A DNA stretch of 64,000 nucleotides from Rhodoplanes serenus (GCA_945893145.1 CAMDDZ010000004.1:61363-125362); one strand, 5' to 3'. Positions 8,529 to 16,641 are shown, counted from the stretch's first letter. Numbers and translations: made by a program. Notes: generated from the sequence alone by a model not told the origin.

Positions 8529-9530
8529 TCACAGCATCGACGGCAGCACCCGGTCCGGCGGCTTATGACCGTCCATGAAGGTGCGGATGTTGACGATGAC
8601 CTTCTCGCCCATGTCGATGCGGCCTTCGACCGTGGCGGAGCCCATGTGCGGCAGCAGTACGACCTTGCCGTCGCGTGCGAGCCGCGCCAGCTTCGGATTG
8701 ACCGCCGGCTCGTGCTCAAACACGTCGAGGCCCGCCCCGGCAAGCTCGCCCGCGCCGATCATGCGCACCAGCGCGTTTTCGTCGATCACCTCGCCACGCG
8801 CGGTGTTGACCACGTAAGCCTGCGGGCGAAGCAGCTTCAGCCGCCGCGCCGAGAGCAGGTGATAGGTTGCCGGCGTGTGCGGGCAGTTGACCGAAATGAT
8901 GTCCATGCGCGCAAGCATCTGGTCGAGGCTGTCCCAGTAGGTCGCGCCGAGGTCTTCCTCGATCTTGGCCGCGACGCGGCGGCGGTTGTGGTAGTGGATC
9001 TGCAAGCCGAAGGCGCCGGCGCGCCGCGCCACGGCCTGGCCGATCCGCCCCATGCCGACGATGCCGAGCCGCTTGCCCCAGATGCGGTGGCCGAGCATCC
9101 AGGTCGGCGACCAGCCGTTCCAAGCCTTGTCGCCGGTGAGCACGGTGGCGCCTTCGGCCAGGCGCCGCGGCACCGCAAGCATCAGCGCCATGGTCATGTC
9201 GGCGGTGTCTTCGGTGAGCACGCCCGGCGTGTTGGTCACCGTGATGCCGCGTTGAATCGCCGCGGCGACGTCGATGTTATCGACGCCGTTGCCAAAGTTG
9301 GCGATCAGCTTGAGCCGCTCGCCGGCCTCCTTCAGGACCGGGCCGTCGATACGGTCGGTCACCGTCGGCACCAGCACGTCGGCGGCCTTCATAGCCTCCG
9401 CCAGCTGCTTGGGGGTCATCGGCACGTCATCGAGATTAAGGCGGGCGTCGAACAATTCGCGCATGCGCGTTTCGACGTTCTCCGGCAGCTTGCGAGTCAC
9501 AATGACCAAGGGCTTCTTGGATTTAGCCAT
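8529..9530 (-). CDS. D-2-hydroxyacid dehydrogenase (glyoxylate/hydroxypyruvate reductase type)
   Basis: NAD(P)H-dependent reduction of a 2-oxoacid such as glyoxylate or hydroxypyruvate to the D-hydroxyacid. 333 residues. The Rossmann motif is G159-M-G-R-I-G164, with downstream H-N-R-R suggesting some NADPH acceptance. The catalytic set is intact: Arg245 in NTARGE, Glu274 in FEHEP and His295 in LPHMGSAT. The substrate-contact loop NFGNGVDNID (78-87) matches D-glycerate dehydrogenases. Probable first gene of a unit with the two cupins. Divergent from the SH3 gene; the 155-base gap between them must hold both promoters, but no clear box is seen. Confidence 0.9.
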   Translation of the reverse strand: MAKSKKPLVIVTRKLPENVETRMRELFDARLNLDDVPMTPKQLAEAMKAADVLVPTVTDRIDGPVLKEAGERLKLIANFGNGVDNIDVAAAIQRGITVTNTPGVLTEDTADMTMALMLAVPRRLAEGATVLTGDKAWNGWSPTWMLGHRIWGKRLGIVGMGRIGQAVARRAGAFGLQIHYHNRRRVAAKIEEDLGATYWDSLDQMLARMDIISVNCPHTPATYHLLSARRLKLLRPQAYVVNTARGEVIDENALVRMIGAGELAGAGLDVFEHEPAVNPKLARLARDGKVVLLPHMGSATVEGRIDMGEKVIVNIRTFMDGHKPPDRVLPSML

Positions 9531-9685
9531 TTTCGGCCCCGTTCAAATCTCGTTAACCGGGCTGCGCGACACTGAGACGGCGTCCATCGCGGTGCGGCGG
9601 GGTCGGGTCCTCTGTACCAGATGGGCGTAGCAAGACAAAGCGTCCGAACCGCGACTGTTGTCCCTCTAATATCGTTGCGTTGTGT

Positions 9686-10201
9686 ATGAGACACGTCCTC
9701 CGCGCCCTGCTGCTGGCGACCGGCGTGGCCGCTGTGGCCGCCGCGACCGCCTATGCCGATACGGTCGGGCAGGCCAGCGGGCTGCCAGTGCCGCGCTTCG
9801 TCAGCCTCAAGGCCGACAAGGTCAACATGCACATCGGCCCGGGCAAGCAATACGAAGTCAAATGGCTGTATCAGCGGCCGGGCTGGCCGGTTGAGGTCTT
9901 GGCCGAGTTCGAGAACTGGCGGCGGATTCGCGATTCCGACGGCACCGAGGGCTGGGTCTATCACTCGCTGCTGTCTGGGCGGCGCACCGGCGTGGTGACG
10001 TCCAAGGCTAAGGACGACATGATCCCGCTGCACGCGTCGGCGGATGCCAAGAGCACCATTACGGCGCAACTCCAACCGGGCGTGCTCAGTTCCGTGAAAC
10101 GTTGCGTCGCCGGCTGGTGCCGCGTCAGCGGCCAGGGCTTCGACGGCTATGTGGAGCAGACCCGCCTGTGGGGCGTCTATCCGGACGAGAAGGTGGAGTG
10201 A
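9686..10201 (+). CDS. Exported SH3b-domain protein
   Basis: Periplasmic protein of 171 residues: signal peptide (cleavage near AYA, residue about 24), then an SH3b domain at about 36-100 (VNMHIGPGKQYEVKWLY...WRRIRDSDGTEGWVYHSLL) and a second, weaker SH3b unit (DDMIPLHASADAKSTITAQL...GWCRVSGQGFDGYVEQ). Such pairs bind peptidoglycan peptides. ATG at 9686 is preferred over a TTG two codons earlier. The gene is beside the hydroxyacid dehydrogenase, an order I recall from Bradyrhizobium-type genomes. Its exact role is not known. Confidence 0.8.
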   Translation: MRHVLRALLLATGVAAVAAATAYADTVGQASGLPVPRFVSLKADKVNMHIGPGKQYEVKWLYQRPGWPVEVLAEFENWRRIRDSDGTEGWVYHSLLSGRRTGVVTSKAKDDMIPLHASADAKSTITAQLQPGVLSSVKRCVAGWCRVSGQGFDGYVEQTRLWGVYPDEKVE

Positions 10202-10225
10202 CGCGCGCTCGGTCTCTCCACGCGG

Positions 10226-10258
10226 TCATGCCCGGGCTTGACCCGGGCATCCATGATC
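10226..10258. repeat. Left palindromic element flanking the GIY-YIG gene
   Basis: Contains a 9-bp stem, ATGCCCGGG/CCCGGGCAT, with a CTTGA loop. It is an inverted copy of the element at 10564-10597 and ends 4 bases beyond the GIY-YIG stop codon. Confidence 0.75.
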
Positions 10259-10262
10259 CCTC

Positions 10263-10553
10263 TCAGCGTGTGATGTCGGTATAAAGATCGCGCCACTGCG
10301 GGTTGGCTGAGTTGACCAGATCTAGCTTCCAGGCACGAGACCAGTGTTTGATGTTTTTCTCGCGCTGAATGGCTAACGTGGGCGCATCGTATCTTTCGTA
10401 GTAGACCAGCTGCTTCAGGCCATACCGCTTAGTGAAGCCACGAACTGTGCCCTCACGATGCTCACAAACGCGGCGGACAAGATTATTTGTCACGCCGACA
10501 TACAGCGTGCCGCGCGGTTTATTGGTCAGGATATATACAAAATAGTCTGCCAC
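10263..10553 (-). CDS. GIY-YIG endonuclease-domain protein, UPF0213-like
   Basis: Compact protein of 96 residues consisting only of a GIY-YIG nuclease fold: FVYILTN gives the GIY strand, GTLYVGVT the YIG strand, then R27/R28 (NLVRRVCEH), a central Tyr-rich part (LVYYERYD) and the acidic/basic EKNIKHW. This module cuts or nicks DNA; the tiny stand-alone versions have no established role. GTG start. The gene is enclosed by two inverted copies of one palindrome (10226-10258 and 10564-10597), between a + strand and a - strand gene that otherwise converge. This suggests a self-contained inserted unit. Confidence 0.88.
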   Translation of the reverse strand: MADYFVYILTNKPRGTLYVGVTNNLVRRVCEHREGTVRGFTKRYGLKQLVYYERYDAPTLAIQREKNIKHWSRAWKLDLVNSANPQWRDLYTDITR

Positions 10554-10563
10554 TGCCGGACTG

Positions 10564-10597
10564 CATCATGGATTGCCGGGTCAAGCCCGGCAATGAC
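10564..10597. repeat. Right palindromic element flanking the GIY-YIG gene
   Basis: Stem ATTGCCGGG/CCCGGCAAT with a TCAAG loop. Read on the minus strand it matches the left element (GTCAT.CC.GGGCTTGACCCGG...ATCCATGAT) with few changes. It starts 10 bases before the GIY-YIG start codon. Confidence 0.75.
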
Positions 10598-10630
10598 CGC
10601 GGGGAGGGTCGGTGCAATCGAAAACGCAGG

Positions 10631-11395
10631 TCATCCCACGATTGTCGCTTCCATGCTGCCGAAGCCTTCGAATTCGCCGCGCACCGGCTCGTTCAGCACC
10701 ACTGGGTGATAGCCCGTGAATGAGCCGGTCACGATCATCGTGCCGGCCTTCAGTCCGGTTGTGGTGCGCCGCAGATTGGCCAGCACTAGCGCCGGAACAG
10801 CCGGATTGCCGGTCGGATGACCGCCCACTTTTTCGATGATGGTGCGCGCGCCCTGTTTCAGCGAAACCTTCGTTTTGGTGAAATCGAATTTCTGCCAATC
10901 CTTGCGGAACGCGCCGAACACCATCGCGCCGGCCGCGATGTGGTCGGCGTAGAAGTCGTAAGGCGTCTTTGCCATCGTGGCGCCGAGATCCTTGAAGCGG
11001 CTGTCCACCGCTTCGAACGCCGGGCAGGCTTCGAGCGCGTCGAACACTTCGGCCTGCGAATAGTCCGTGCCGCGTGGCGGCAGGTCGCGCATCAGCCGGA
11101 ACGAGATTTCGCATTCCATGTATTGGCTCGGCACCAGCGCGACGGGGATGCGCGCCGGACTGGTGAAGGCGCGGCCGGCGTGCAGCGTCGTATAGACCAC
11201 CTCGGCGCCGGGCTTGGCGGCGATTTTGGTGCCGACGATTGTGTCGCCGACGATGCGATCGACCGCATCCATCACGGCGAGCGAATCCGCGAAGTTCGCG
11301 GGCTTCAGCCCTGCCGGCAGGGCTTCGAGCCGCTCGCCGGTGGTGCGCGCCCGCACCAGCATTTTCGCCACTTCGTCAATCGCAGCCTGGTCCAT
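10631..11395 (-). CDS. 2-keto-4-pentenoate hydratase family protein (MhpD-like)
   Basis: Fumarylacetoacetase/MhpD fold enzyme, 254 residues. Family members hydrate 2-hydroxypenta-2,4-dienoate or decarboxylate 4-oxalocrotonate in aromatic meta-cleavage pathways. Visible hallmarks are VGTKIAAKPG (about 50), the metal-ligand stretch CEISFRL (the E.E motif of the family becomes E.S here), and the ending LKAGTMIVTGSFTGYHPV, the usual L..G..V.tGS.tg. ATG at 11395 is 24 bases from the ABC ATPase stop, so it is the last gene of that transporter operon. This implies that the imported compound may be processed by this enzyme. Confidence 0.8.
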   Translation of the reverse strand: MDQAAIDEVAKMLVRARTTGERLEALPAGLKPANFADSLAVMDAVDRIVGDTIVGTKIAAKPGAEVVYTTLHAGRAFTSPARIPVALVPSQYMECEISFRLMRDLPPRGTDYSQAEVFDALEACPAFEAVDSRFKDLGATMAKTPYDFYADHIAAGAMVFGAFRKDWQKFDFTKTKVSLKQGARTIIEKVGGHPTGNPAVPALVLANLRRTTTGLKAGTMIVTGSFTGYHPVVLNEPVRGEFEGFGSMEATIVG

Positions 11396-11418
11396 TGCGC
11401 CGTTCCTTGGGGTTCGCG

Positions 11419-12447
11419 TTATCGCAGTACAGCGATCTGGCGCGGATCGACCGTGAGGCCGACCTCCGCGCCAACCGCATAAGTCTCGCCGTCGCGGCGA
11501 TGCGGCATATCCACCACGATGTGCTGTCCGCTCATGCGCAAACGATAGCGCACCACGCTGCCGAGGAATTCGCGCTCGGCCACGATCGCGCCGGCGCCAC
11601 TCGCGGCCGGCCCAAGCGTGATGTCCTGCGGGCGGATCGAAATGCAGGCGCCGCCGTCCGCCGCGGTAATGCCTTCGAGCGTGAATTTGTCCGCGACGAA
11701 GCGGCCGCCATCGATCCGGCCGTCGATCAGGTTGGCGGTGCCGAGGAAGGTCGCGACGAAACGGTTGGCCGGGTGATCGTAAAGATCGGTGGGCGTGCCG
11801 ATCTGCTGGATACGGCCCTGGTCCAATACGGCGATGCGGTCGGCGATGGCGTTCGCCTCTTCCTGATCGTGCGTGACGTAGATCGCGGTGATGCCGAGCT
11901 TGCGCTGCATCGCTTTGAGCTCCGAGCGCATCTCGACGCGCAGCTTGGCGTCGAGGTTGGACAGCGGCTCGTCGAGCAGCAGCACCTCCGGCTCGATCAC
12001 GATGGTGCGGGCGAGCGCCACGCGCTGCTGCTGCCCGCCCGAGAGCTGCGCTGGCCGCCGGTCGGCGAACGCGCCGAGGCCGACCATGTCGAGGGCCGTG
12101 CGCACCTTCTTGGTGATCTCGGCGCGCCCGAACTTGCGGCGTTCGAGCCCGAAGGCGACGTTTTTCGCAACCGTCATATGCGGCCACAGCGCGTAGCTCT
12201 GGAACACCATGCCGACGTTGCGGTTCCAGGCCGGCAGCCCGGTGACGTCGCGCTCGCCGATCAGCACACGGCCCTGGCTCGGCGTGCCAAAGCCCGCAAT
12301 CAGACGGAGCAGCGTGGTCTTGCCTGAGCCTGAGGGGCCCAGGAATGCGAACAGTTCGCCCTGCGCGACGTCGAGGCTCACGTCGTCGAGCACGGCGGTC
12401 TTGTTGTAGCCGAAGCTCACGTGATCGATGGTGACGCCGCGCGGCAT
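11419..12447 (-). CDS. ABC transporter ATP-binding protein, iron/polyamine importer type
   Basis: ATPase of a binding-protein-dependent importer, 342 residues. Walker [10 protein letters not shown] (about 39-47), Q-loop [10 protein letters not shown], signature [13 protein letters not shown], Walker [16 protein letters not shown] and switch VTHDQEEA are all intact. The last 100 residues are a TOBE domain ([11 protein letters not shown]...[10 protein letters not shown]), which assigns it to the Fe3+/putrescine/phosphonate branch (FbpC/PotA/PhnT). Its ATG overlaps the permease TGA by one base, so the two are translationally coupled. Substrate undetermined. Confidence 0.92.
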   Translation of the reverse strand: MPRGVTIDHVSFGYNKTAVLDDVSLDVAQGELFAFLGPSGSGKTTLLRLIAGFGTPSQGRVLIGERDVTGLPAWNRNVGMVFQSYALWPHMTVAKNVAFGLERRKFGRAEITKKVRTALDMVGLGAFADRRPAQLSGGQQQRVALARTIVIEPEVLLLDEPLSNLDAKLRVEMRSELKAMQRKLGITAIYVTHDQEEANAIADRIAVLDQGRIQQIGTPTDLYDHPANRFVATFLGTANLIDGRIDGGRFVADKFTLEGITAADGGACISIRPQDITLGPAASGAGAIVAEREFLGSVVRYRLRMSGQHIVVDMPHRRDGETYAVGAEVGLTVDPRQIAVLR

Positions 12448-14228
12448 CAGAACAACTCCCGCGTTTTCAGGCCGCGCTCGCGTTCGGCGATCTTGAACGC
12501 AATGTAGGTTGCGATGGCCACCACCACGACCGCGATGACACCGAGCGCCGCGCCCGGCCCGCGGCCGGCGGCGGCCTGCATATAGACGTAGATGCCGTAG
12601 GACAACGGCGCGTCGGGCGCGCGTGCGACCAGCAAGAGCGTGGCGGACAGCTCGACGGCGGCCGTCGCGAAGCTGGTGACAAAGCCCGCGAGCAGCCCGC
12701 CGGTCATCAGCGGCACCACGATGCGCGACAGCACGCCGAGCTTGCGGGCGCCGAGGCTCTCGGCGGCTTCCTCGAGGCTGACGTGAAGCTGCTGGATCGC
12801 GGCGGTGGCGGCCGTGAGCGCGTAGGGCAGGCGGCGCACCGCATAGGCGATCACCAGCATGAACCAGAAGGTTGCAAGCGACTCGCCGGAGAACGGCAGC
12901 TTCACGTCGAAATAGGTGCGCAGCAGCCCAATGCCGAGCACAAGGCCCGGAATCGCGACCGCCGACATCGCGACCTGCTGGACAAGCTGCCGGCCGGGCA
13001 GGCGGGTGCGCAGCACGATGTAGGCGAGCGTCGCGCCGAGCACGATGTCGATCAAGCCGGCGAGCCCGCAATACAGCATGGTGTTGGCGATCAGCGGGCC
13101 GGCCTCGCGATAGACCGTGACGTAGTGCGCCAGCGTATAAGCGTCAGGCAGCATGGCGAACGACCACACGGTGCCGATCGACAGCAGGAAAATGCCGATG
13201 TGCGGCGACAGCGAGATCAGCAGCGCGAGCGCCACGAACGCGATGGCGAGAGCCGTGCCGCCGCGCCCGAGATGGCGGCGCGACAGCCCGCCGCCGCCGC
13301 GCTGCGTGGTGGCGAAGTCGCGTCCGCGCAGCGTGAGCGCCGACAGCAGCATGGCGCCGAGCGAGCAGCAAATCATGATGACGGAGATCACATAGCCTTG
13401 CGGATCGGCGATGCCGACCGAGGTGATCTTCAGATAGGCCTGCGGCGCCAGCATGCTGGTAACATTGAGCAGCAGCGGCGTGGCGAGATCGTCGAACACC
13501 TTGACGAAGACGAGCGCGGCGCCCGCCACGTAGCCCGGCAGCGCCAGCGGAAATACGATGCGGCGGAACAGCGTGAAGCCATGCGCGCCGAGGTTCTGCG
13601 CCGATTCCTCCATGGAGGAATCGATGTTGGCCAGCGAAGCCGACAGGTTGAGCAGGATGAACGGGAAATAGTGCAGCGCCTCAACGAAGATCACGCCGTT
13701 CAGCCCCTCCATGAACGGAATGCGAAAGCCGAACGTGTCGTTGAGCAGGAGATTGATCGTGCCGTTGCGCCCGTAGATGAGCTGCATCGCGACCGCGCCG
13801 ACAAACGGCGGCATGACCAAAGGCACCACGCCCAGCGTGTGGACCAGCGCCGCGCCGCGAAAGTGGAAGCGCGCCAGGATGGTGGCGAGCGGCACCGCGA
13901 TCAGGCTCGCCAGCGCGACCGTCATGGCGGCCACATAGATCGAGTTCCAGAACGCCTCGCGCAGCAACGAGGTCCGGAAGAAGTCGCCAAAATGCACCAG
14001 GCTAAAGCTGCCGTCCGGCGCGGTGAACGCCACGATCAGCACGCGCAGCAGCGGAACAATCAGGAAGGCGATGAGGAAGAGCGCAATCGCGGCGAGCGCG
14101 ATCGCCTGCGCGGGGCTCGCGTTGTAGCGGGCGAGCCAGTTTTTCCCTCTCCCCGCTTGCGGGGAGAGGGTGGCGAGCCGCGGTAGCGGCGAGCCGGGTG
14201 AGGGGGCCTCTAGGTTGTGCGCAGACAT
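12447..14228 (-). CDS. ABC transporter permease, fused double-domain (FbpB/AfuB type)
   Basis: Membrane component of 593 residues with two copies of the binding-protein-dependent permease domain and about 12 membrane helices. First EAA loop is near 195-215 (ESAQNLGAHGFTLFRRIVFP), second near 495-515 (EAAESLGARKLGVLSRIVVP). Such fusions serve Fe3+, 2-aminoethylphosphonate and related importers. Oddly, codons about 6-29 (APSPGSPLPRLATLSPQAG) are the translation of a dispersed palindromic repeat, and the ribosome-binding purines come from a second inverted copy of it upstream. It couples to the ATPase gene by a one-base overlap. Confidence 0.9.
   Translation of the reverse strand: MSAHNLEAPSPGSPLPRLATLSPQAGRGKNWLARYNASPAQAIALAAIALFLIAFLIVPLLRVLIVAFTAPDGSFSLVHFGDFFRTSLLREAFWNSIYVAAMTVALASLIAVPLATILARFHFRGAALVHTLGVVPLVMPPFVGAVAMQLIYGRNGTINLLLNDTFGFRIPFMEGLNGVIFVEALHYFPFILLNLSASLANIDSSMEESAQNLGAHGFTLFRRIVFPLALPGYVAGAALVFVKVFDDLATPLLLNVTSMLAPQAYLKITSVGIADPQGYVISVIMICCSLGAMLLSALTLRGRDFATTQRGGGGLSRRHLGRGGTALAIAFVALALLISLSPHIGIFLLSIGTVWSFAMLPDAYTLAHYVTVYREAGPLIANTMLYCGLAGLIDIVLGATLAYIVLRTRLPGRQLVQQVAMSAVAIPGLVLGIGLLRTYFDVKLPFSGESLATFWFMLVIAYAVRRLPYALTAATAAIQQLHVSLEEAAESLGARKLGVLSRIVVPLMTGGLLAGFVTSFATAAVELSATLLLVARAPDAPLSYGIYVYMQAAAGRGPGAALGVIAVVVVAIATYIAFKIAERERGLKTRELF
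14145..14213. repeat. Dispersed palindromic repeat inside the permease coding region
   Basis: Begins with CCCTCTCCCCGC-TTGC-GGGGAGAGGG and continues through GAGCCGGGTGAGGGGGCCT. An inverted relative occupies 14228-14301. The repeat is read in frame as the permease N-terminus. Confidence 0.75.
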
Positions 14229-14301
14229 CTAGGCCCCCTCACCCGGCCTGCCTTCGCTTCGCTTTGGCAGGCCGACCTCTCCCCGCAAGCGGGGCGAGGT
14301 G
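14228..14301. repeat. Inverted second copy of the palindromic repeat, upstream of the permease
   Basis: AGGCCCCCTCACCCGGC...GACCTCTCCCCGCAAGCGGGGCGAGG mirrors the copy at 14145-14213. The permease ATG lies at the inner edge, so on the minus strand the GAGGGGG of this copy acts as the ribosome-binding site. It separates the binding-protein and permease genes. Confidence 0.75.
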
Positions 14302-14315
14302 AAGGTATCGCTTTG

Positions 14316-15644
14316 CTATTTCGCCGTCAGCGCCTTTTCGGCCAGCGCCTTCGCCTCGGCGTAACTCTTTACCGCGTAACTGTCCCACCGCTCCTCGAAT
14401 TCGGCCTGGCGGCCGACCGGCTTCTCGCCCTTCTTCATCTCGTGGAAGGCGCCGGAGATGGTGGGGTTGCTCGCCTCCTTCTCGGTGATCGGCGCCGATG
14501 AGGCGAGTTTGCGCGCGTCAGCCAGCAGTTTCTTGGCGGCCGCATTGGCGTTGGCGCCGAGCGTCTTCTCGGCGTCCTGGATCGCCTTCCAGGCGGCGTT
14601 GAGCTCTTTGAGGCGGAACGTAATCAGCCGGTCGAACAGCGAGTTGAGCAACTCATAGCGGCCCTCCGACAAGTCGGCGTTGAAGTTGACCTTGGCGCCG
14701 AGGCTCTTGTCGGTGAACGGATTGGGATAGCCCGCGGGCGCCTTGGCGTACGTCGTGGCCCGCACCGGCAGGCGCTGAATCTTCGGATCGAGCAGGATCT
14801 GCTGGCCTTCATCGGACAGTAGGAACTCGACAAAAGCCTCGGCCGCCTTGGGATGGCTCGCGTTGGCAATGATGCCGACGTTGGCGGGCACGATCGTGGT
14901 CACGCTCGGATAGACGAACTCGACCGGAAAGCCGGAGGCCTTGGCCGACAATCCGAAGAAGTCGATCACGATGCCGAGGCCATATTGCCCGCTGTTGACC
15001 GCGTCAGGCACGCCGAATGAACGGTCGGACACCTGCGTGAAGTTGCCGCCCATCTCCAGCAGCGTGGCCCAGCCTTTGTCCCAGCCTTCGCCCTGCAGGA
15101 TGGTCTCGACCGTGAGATGCGTGGTGCCGGAGCGCGATGGCGCCGAAATGCCGACGTGGCCGAAATAGACCGGCTTCTTGAGATCGTCCCATTCCTTCGG
15201 CGCCGGCAGATTGTTCGCGCGCATGTAACGCGTGTTGAACATGATGCCGTAACCGGATGCGGCGAAGCCGGTGTAGTAGCCGGCCGGATCGTGCACTGGA
15301 TAGCTGCCGACCTTGCTGGCGATGCCCTGCGCCTTGGCCTGATATTTCGTCAGCATCGAATTCTTCTTCAGCACCTCGAAGGCGTCGGGCGACGATGCCC
15401 AGAAAATGTCGGGCGGGCTCGATTTCGTTTCGCGGATGAAGGCGATCGCCGCCGCAGTATTGCGGTTCTGAATTTCAACTTGGACGCCGGGATATTTCTT
15501 CTGGAACGCTTGCGCGAACGGCGTCGTGAGGTCCTTCGAGAACGAGGTGACGATCACGAGCTTGTTCTCAAGCTCCTGCGCGACTGCCGCGGGCGCGCTC
15601 AGCGCGCAGATAGCGGCAAGCAAAAGAGTGCGGCTGAGCTTCAT
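14316..15644 (-). CDS. ABC transporter substrate-binding protein (iron/phosphonate class)
   Basis: Periplasmic solute receptor of 442 residues, first gene of the transporter operon. ATG at 15644 has GGGAGGAT 6-12 bases upstream and opens a signal peptide (MKLSRTLLLAAICALSA, cleavage after AVA). Features of bacterial extracellular protein family 1/6: KLVIVTSFSKDLTTPFAQAF at the mature start, PPDIFWASSPDAFEVL, and a hinge around GLGIVIDFFGLSAKA. It is about 100 residues longer than FbpA-type receptors because of a helical C-terminal extension (residues about 340-442, Lys/Ala-rich). Ligand unknown; the neighbouring hydratase hints at an organic ligand, the sequence class at iron or phosphonate. 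Confidence 0.87.
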   Translation of the reverse strand: MKLSRTLLLAAICALSAPAAVAQELENKLVIVTSFSKDLTTPFAQAFQKKYPGVQVEIQNRNTAAAIAFIRETKSSPPDIFWASSPDAFEVLKKNSMLTKYQAKAQGIASKVGSYPVHDPAGYYTGFAASGYGIMFNTRYMRANNLPAPKEWDDLKKPVYFGHVGISAPSRSGTTHLTVETILQGEGWDKGWATLLEMGGNFTQVSDRSFGVPDAVNSGQYGLGIVIDFFGLSAKASGFPVEFVYPSVTTIVPANVGIIANASHPKAAEAFVEFLLSDEGQQILLDPKIQRLPVRATTYAKAPAGYPNPFTDKSLGAKVNFNADLSEGRYELLNSLFDRLITFRLKELNAAWKAIQDAEKTLGANANAAAKKLLADARKLASSAPITEKEASNPTISGAFHEMKKGEKPVGRQAEFEERWDSYAVKSYAEAKALAEKALTAK

Positions 15645-15716
15645 GGCGATCCTCCCGGGCGGCAAATACAGGCGCTTTTGTTACGCTAGTTGATGACAGC
15701 GGCATGTCGGGCGCAA

Positions 15717-15880
15717 GTAGTGTCCCGGGCGCGGCGCAGCACGAGCGCGGTAGCGCGAAGTGATGCGACGCAGACCCGGGACCGTCGAAAATTCTGTGTG
15801 GAATGGTCTCGGATCAGCGGTGCACCGCCATCACGCGCGTCTTGACGCGCTATGGCGCTGCACCGCATCCGGGACACCAG
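15717..15880. repeat. TAGTGTCCCGG-ended inverted-repeat element
   Basis: Left end TAGTGTCCCGGGCGCGG.GCAGC is mirrored by GCTGCACCGCATCCGGGACACCA at the right end. The left 110 bases are related to 6898-7012, and the ends resemble the pair at 48297-48461. It fits a miniature inverted-repeat element, with no coding capacity. 15645-15942 holds only this and the hairpin at 15891-15917. Confidence 0.65.
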
Positions 15881-15890
15881 CGGCGCAAAT

Positions 15891-15917
15891 GAAAATGGCC
15901 GGGACAAGCCCGGCCAT
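15891..15917 (-). terminator. Probable transcription terminator of irr
   Basis: Perfect 9-bp stem ATGGCCGGG/CCCGGCCAT with a 5-base loop. On the minus strand it is followed by TTTTC. It starts 26 bases past the irr stop codon. It also belongs to the CCGGGC...GCCCGG repeat class seen at 10226 and 37317, so repeat and terminator roles may coincide. Confidence 0.6.
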
Positions 15918-15942
15918 GATCGATGACGTCAATTGGGTCGGA

Positions 15943-16455
15943 TTACTTCCGCGCGTCCTTGCGCCGCAGGCGAACCACCACGTCGATGCGCGCGATATCG
16001 TAGCCGGTGGGCACGGCCGGCATCTTGCCGACGATCACTTCGGCGCCTGGAATATCGACCAGCGCGTTTTCGCCTTCGACGAAGAAGTGGTGATGCGCGG
16101 AGGTGTTGGTATCGAAGTAGGTCTTCGAGCCATCGACCGCGACCTGGCGCAGCAGGCCCGCTTCGGTGAACTGATGCAGCGTGTTGTAGACGGTGGCGAG
16201 CGACACCGGAACTTTGGCCTTGGTCGCCTCCTCGTACAGCATCTCGGCGGTCAGATGCCGGTCGCCCTTGGCGAACAGGATCCAGCCGAGCGCCATGCGC
16301 TGGCGGGTCGGACGCAGACCAACGTCGCGCAGCATCGTCTTGACGTCATGCCAGGGGCAGCCGTTGAGCTCATAGCGACGCGGAATCGGGGGCATCTCAC
16401 CCACCGGCTCGATTGCGCTGGAGAAAACCATGGTCCGCGGAGGTGTCATTTGCAC
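15943..16455 (-). CDS. irr: Iron response regulator Irr (Fur superfamily)
   Basis: Heme-sensing transcription factor that controls iron and heme genes in rhizobia; under iron limitation it binds ICE boxes, and heme promotes its degradation. 170 residues. The heme regulatory motif GCPWHDV is at 32-38, with Cys33 the expected axial ligand. The winged helix is LRPTRQRMALGWILF to VPVSLATVYNTLHQFT (48-97). The His cluster AHHHFF (120-125) corresponds to the second heme site. The N-terminal 30 residues vary in the family, so an internal ATG (residue 9) is possible. Divergent from fabA, the usual order in this clade. An ICE-like palindrome lies just upstream of its start. Confidence 0.94.
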   Translation of the reverse strand: MQMTPPRTMVFSSAIEPVGEMPPIPRRYELNGCPWHDVKTMLRDVGLRPTRQRMALGWILFAKGDRHLTAEMLYEEATKAKVPVSLATVYNTLHQFTEAGLLRQVAVDGSKTYFDTNTSAHHHFFVEGENALVDIPGAEVIVGKMPAVPTGYDIARIDVVVRLRRKDARK

Positions 16456-16465
16456 GCCAACTAGG

Positions 16466-16480
16466 TCAGAAGTCTTCTAA
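16466..16480. promoter_or_regulatory. ICE-box-like palindrome upstream of irr
   Basis: TCAGAA-GTC-TTCTAA: five of six arm positions are symmetric, close to the known Irr/ICE pattern TTTAGAA-n3-TTCTAAA. It lies 11 bases upstream of the irr start codon, a place that would allow autoregulation. Confidence 0.4.
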
Positions 16481-16484
16481 ATTG

Positions 16485-16496
16485 TTGCAATTGCAA
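16485..16496. promoter_or_regulatory. Perfect 12-bp palindrome in the irr-fabA intergenic region
   Basis: TTGCAATTGCAA is its own reverse complement. It sits between the two divergent start codons, about 145 bases before fabA. Possible operator; protein unknown. The rest of 16456-16641 shows no other clear signal. Confidence 0.35.
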
Positions 16497-16641
16497 TCAT
16501 ATCGTCTCGATCCGGAAGATGCAACTCCTTCGCAACAAAGCCGATGCGGTGAATTGTCGTGTGGATTGCTGTTTCTCACTAGCACCCACCCCCATCTGCA
16601 CCTATTTTTGTACAAGCTGAGTCACATGCGGGAACAAGGCC

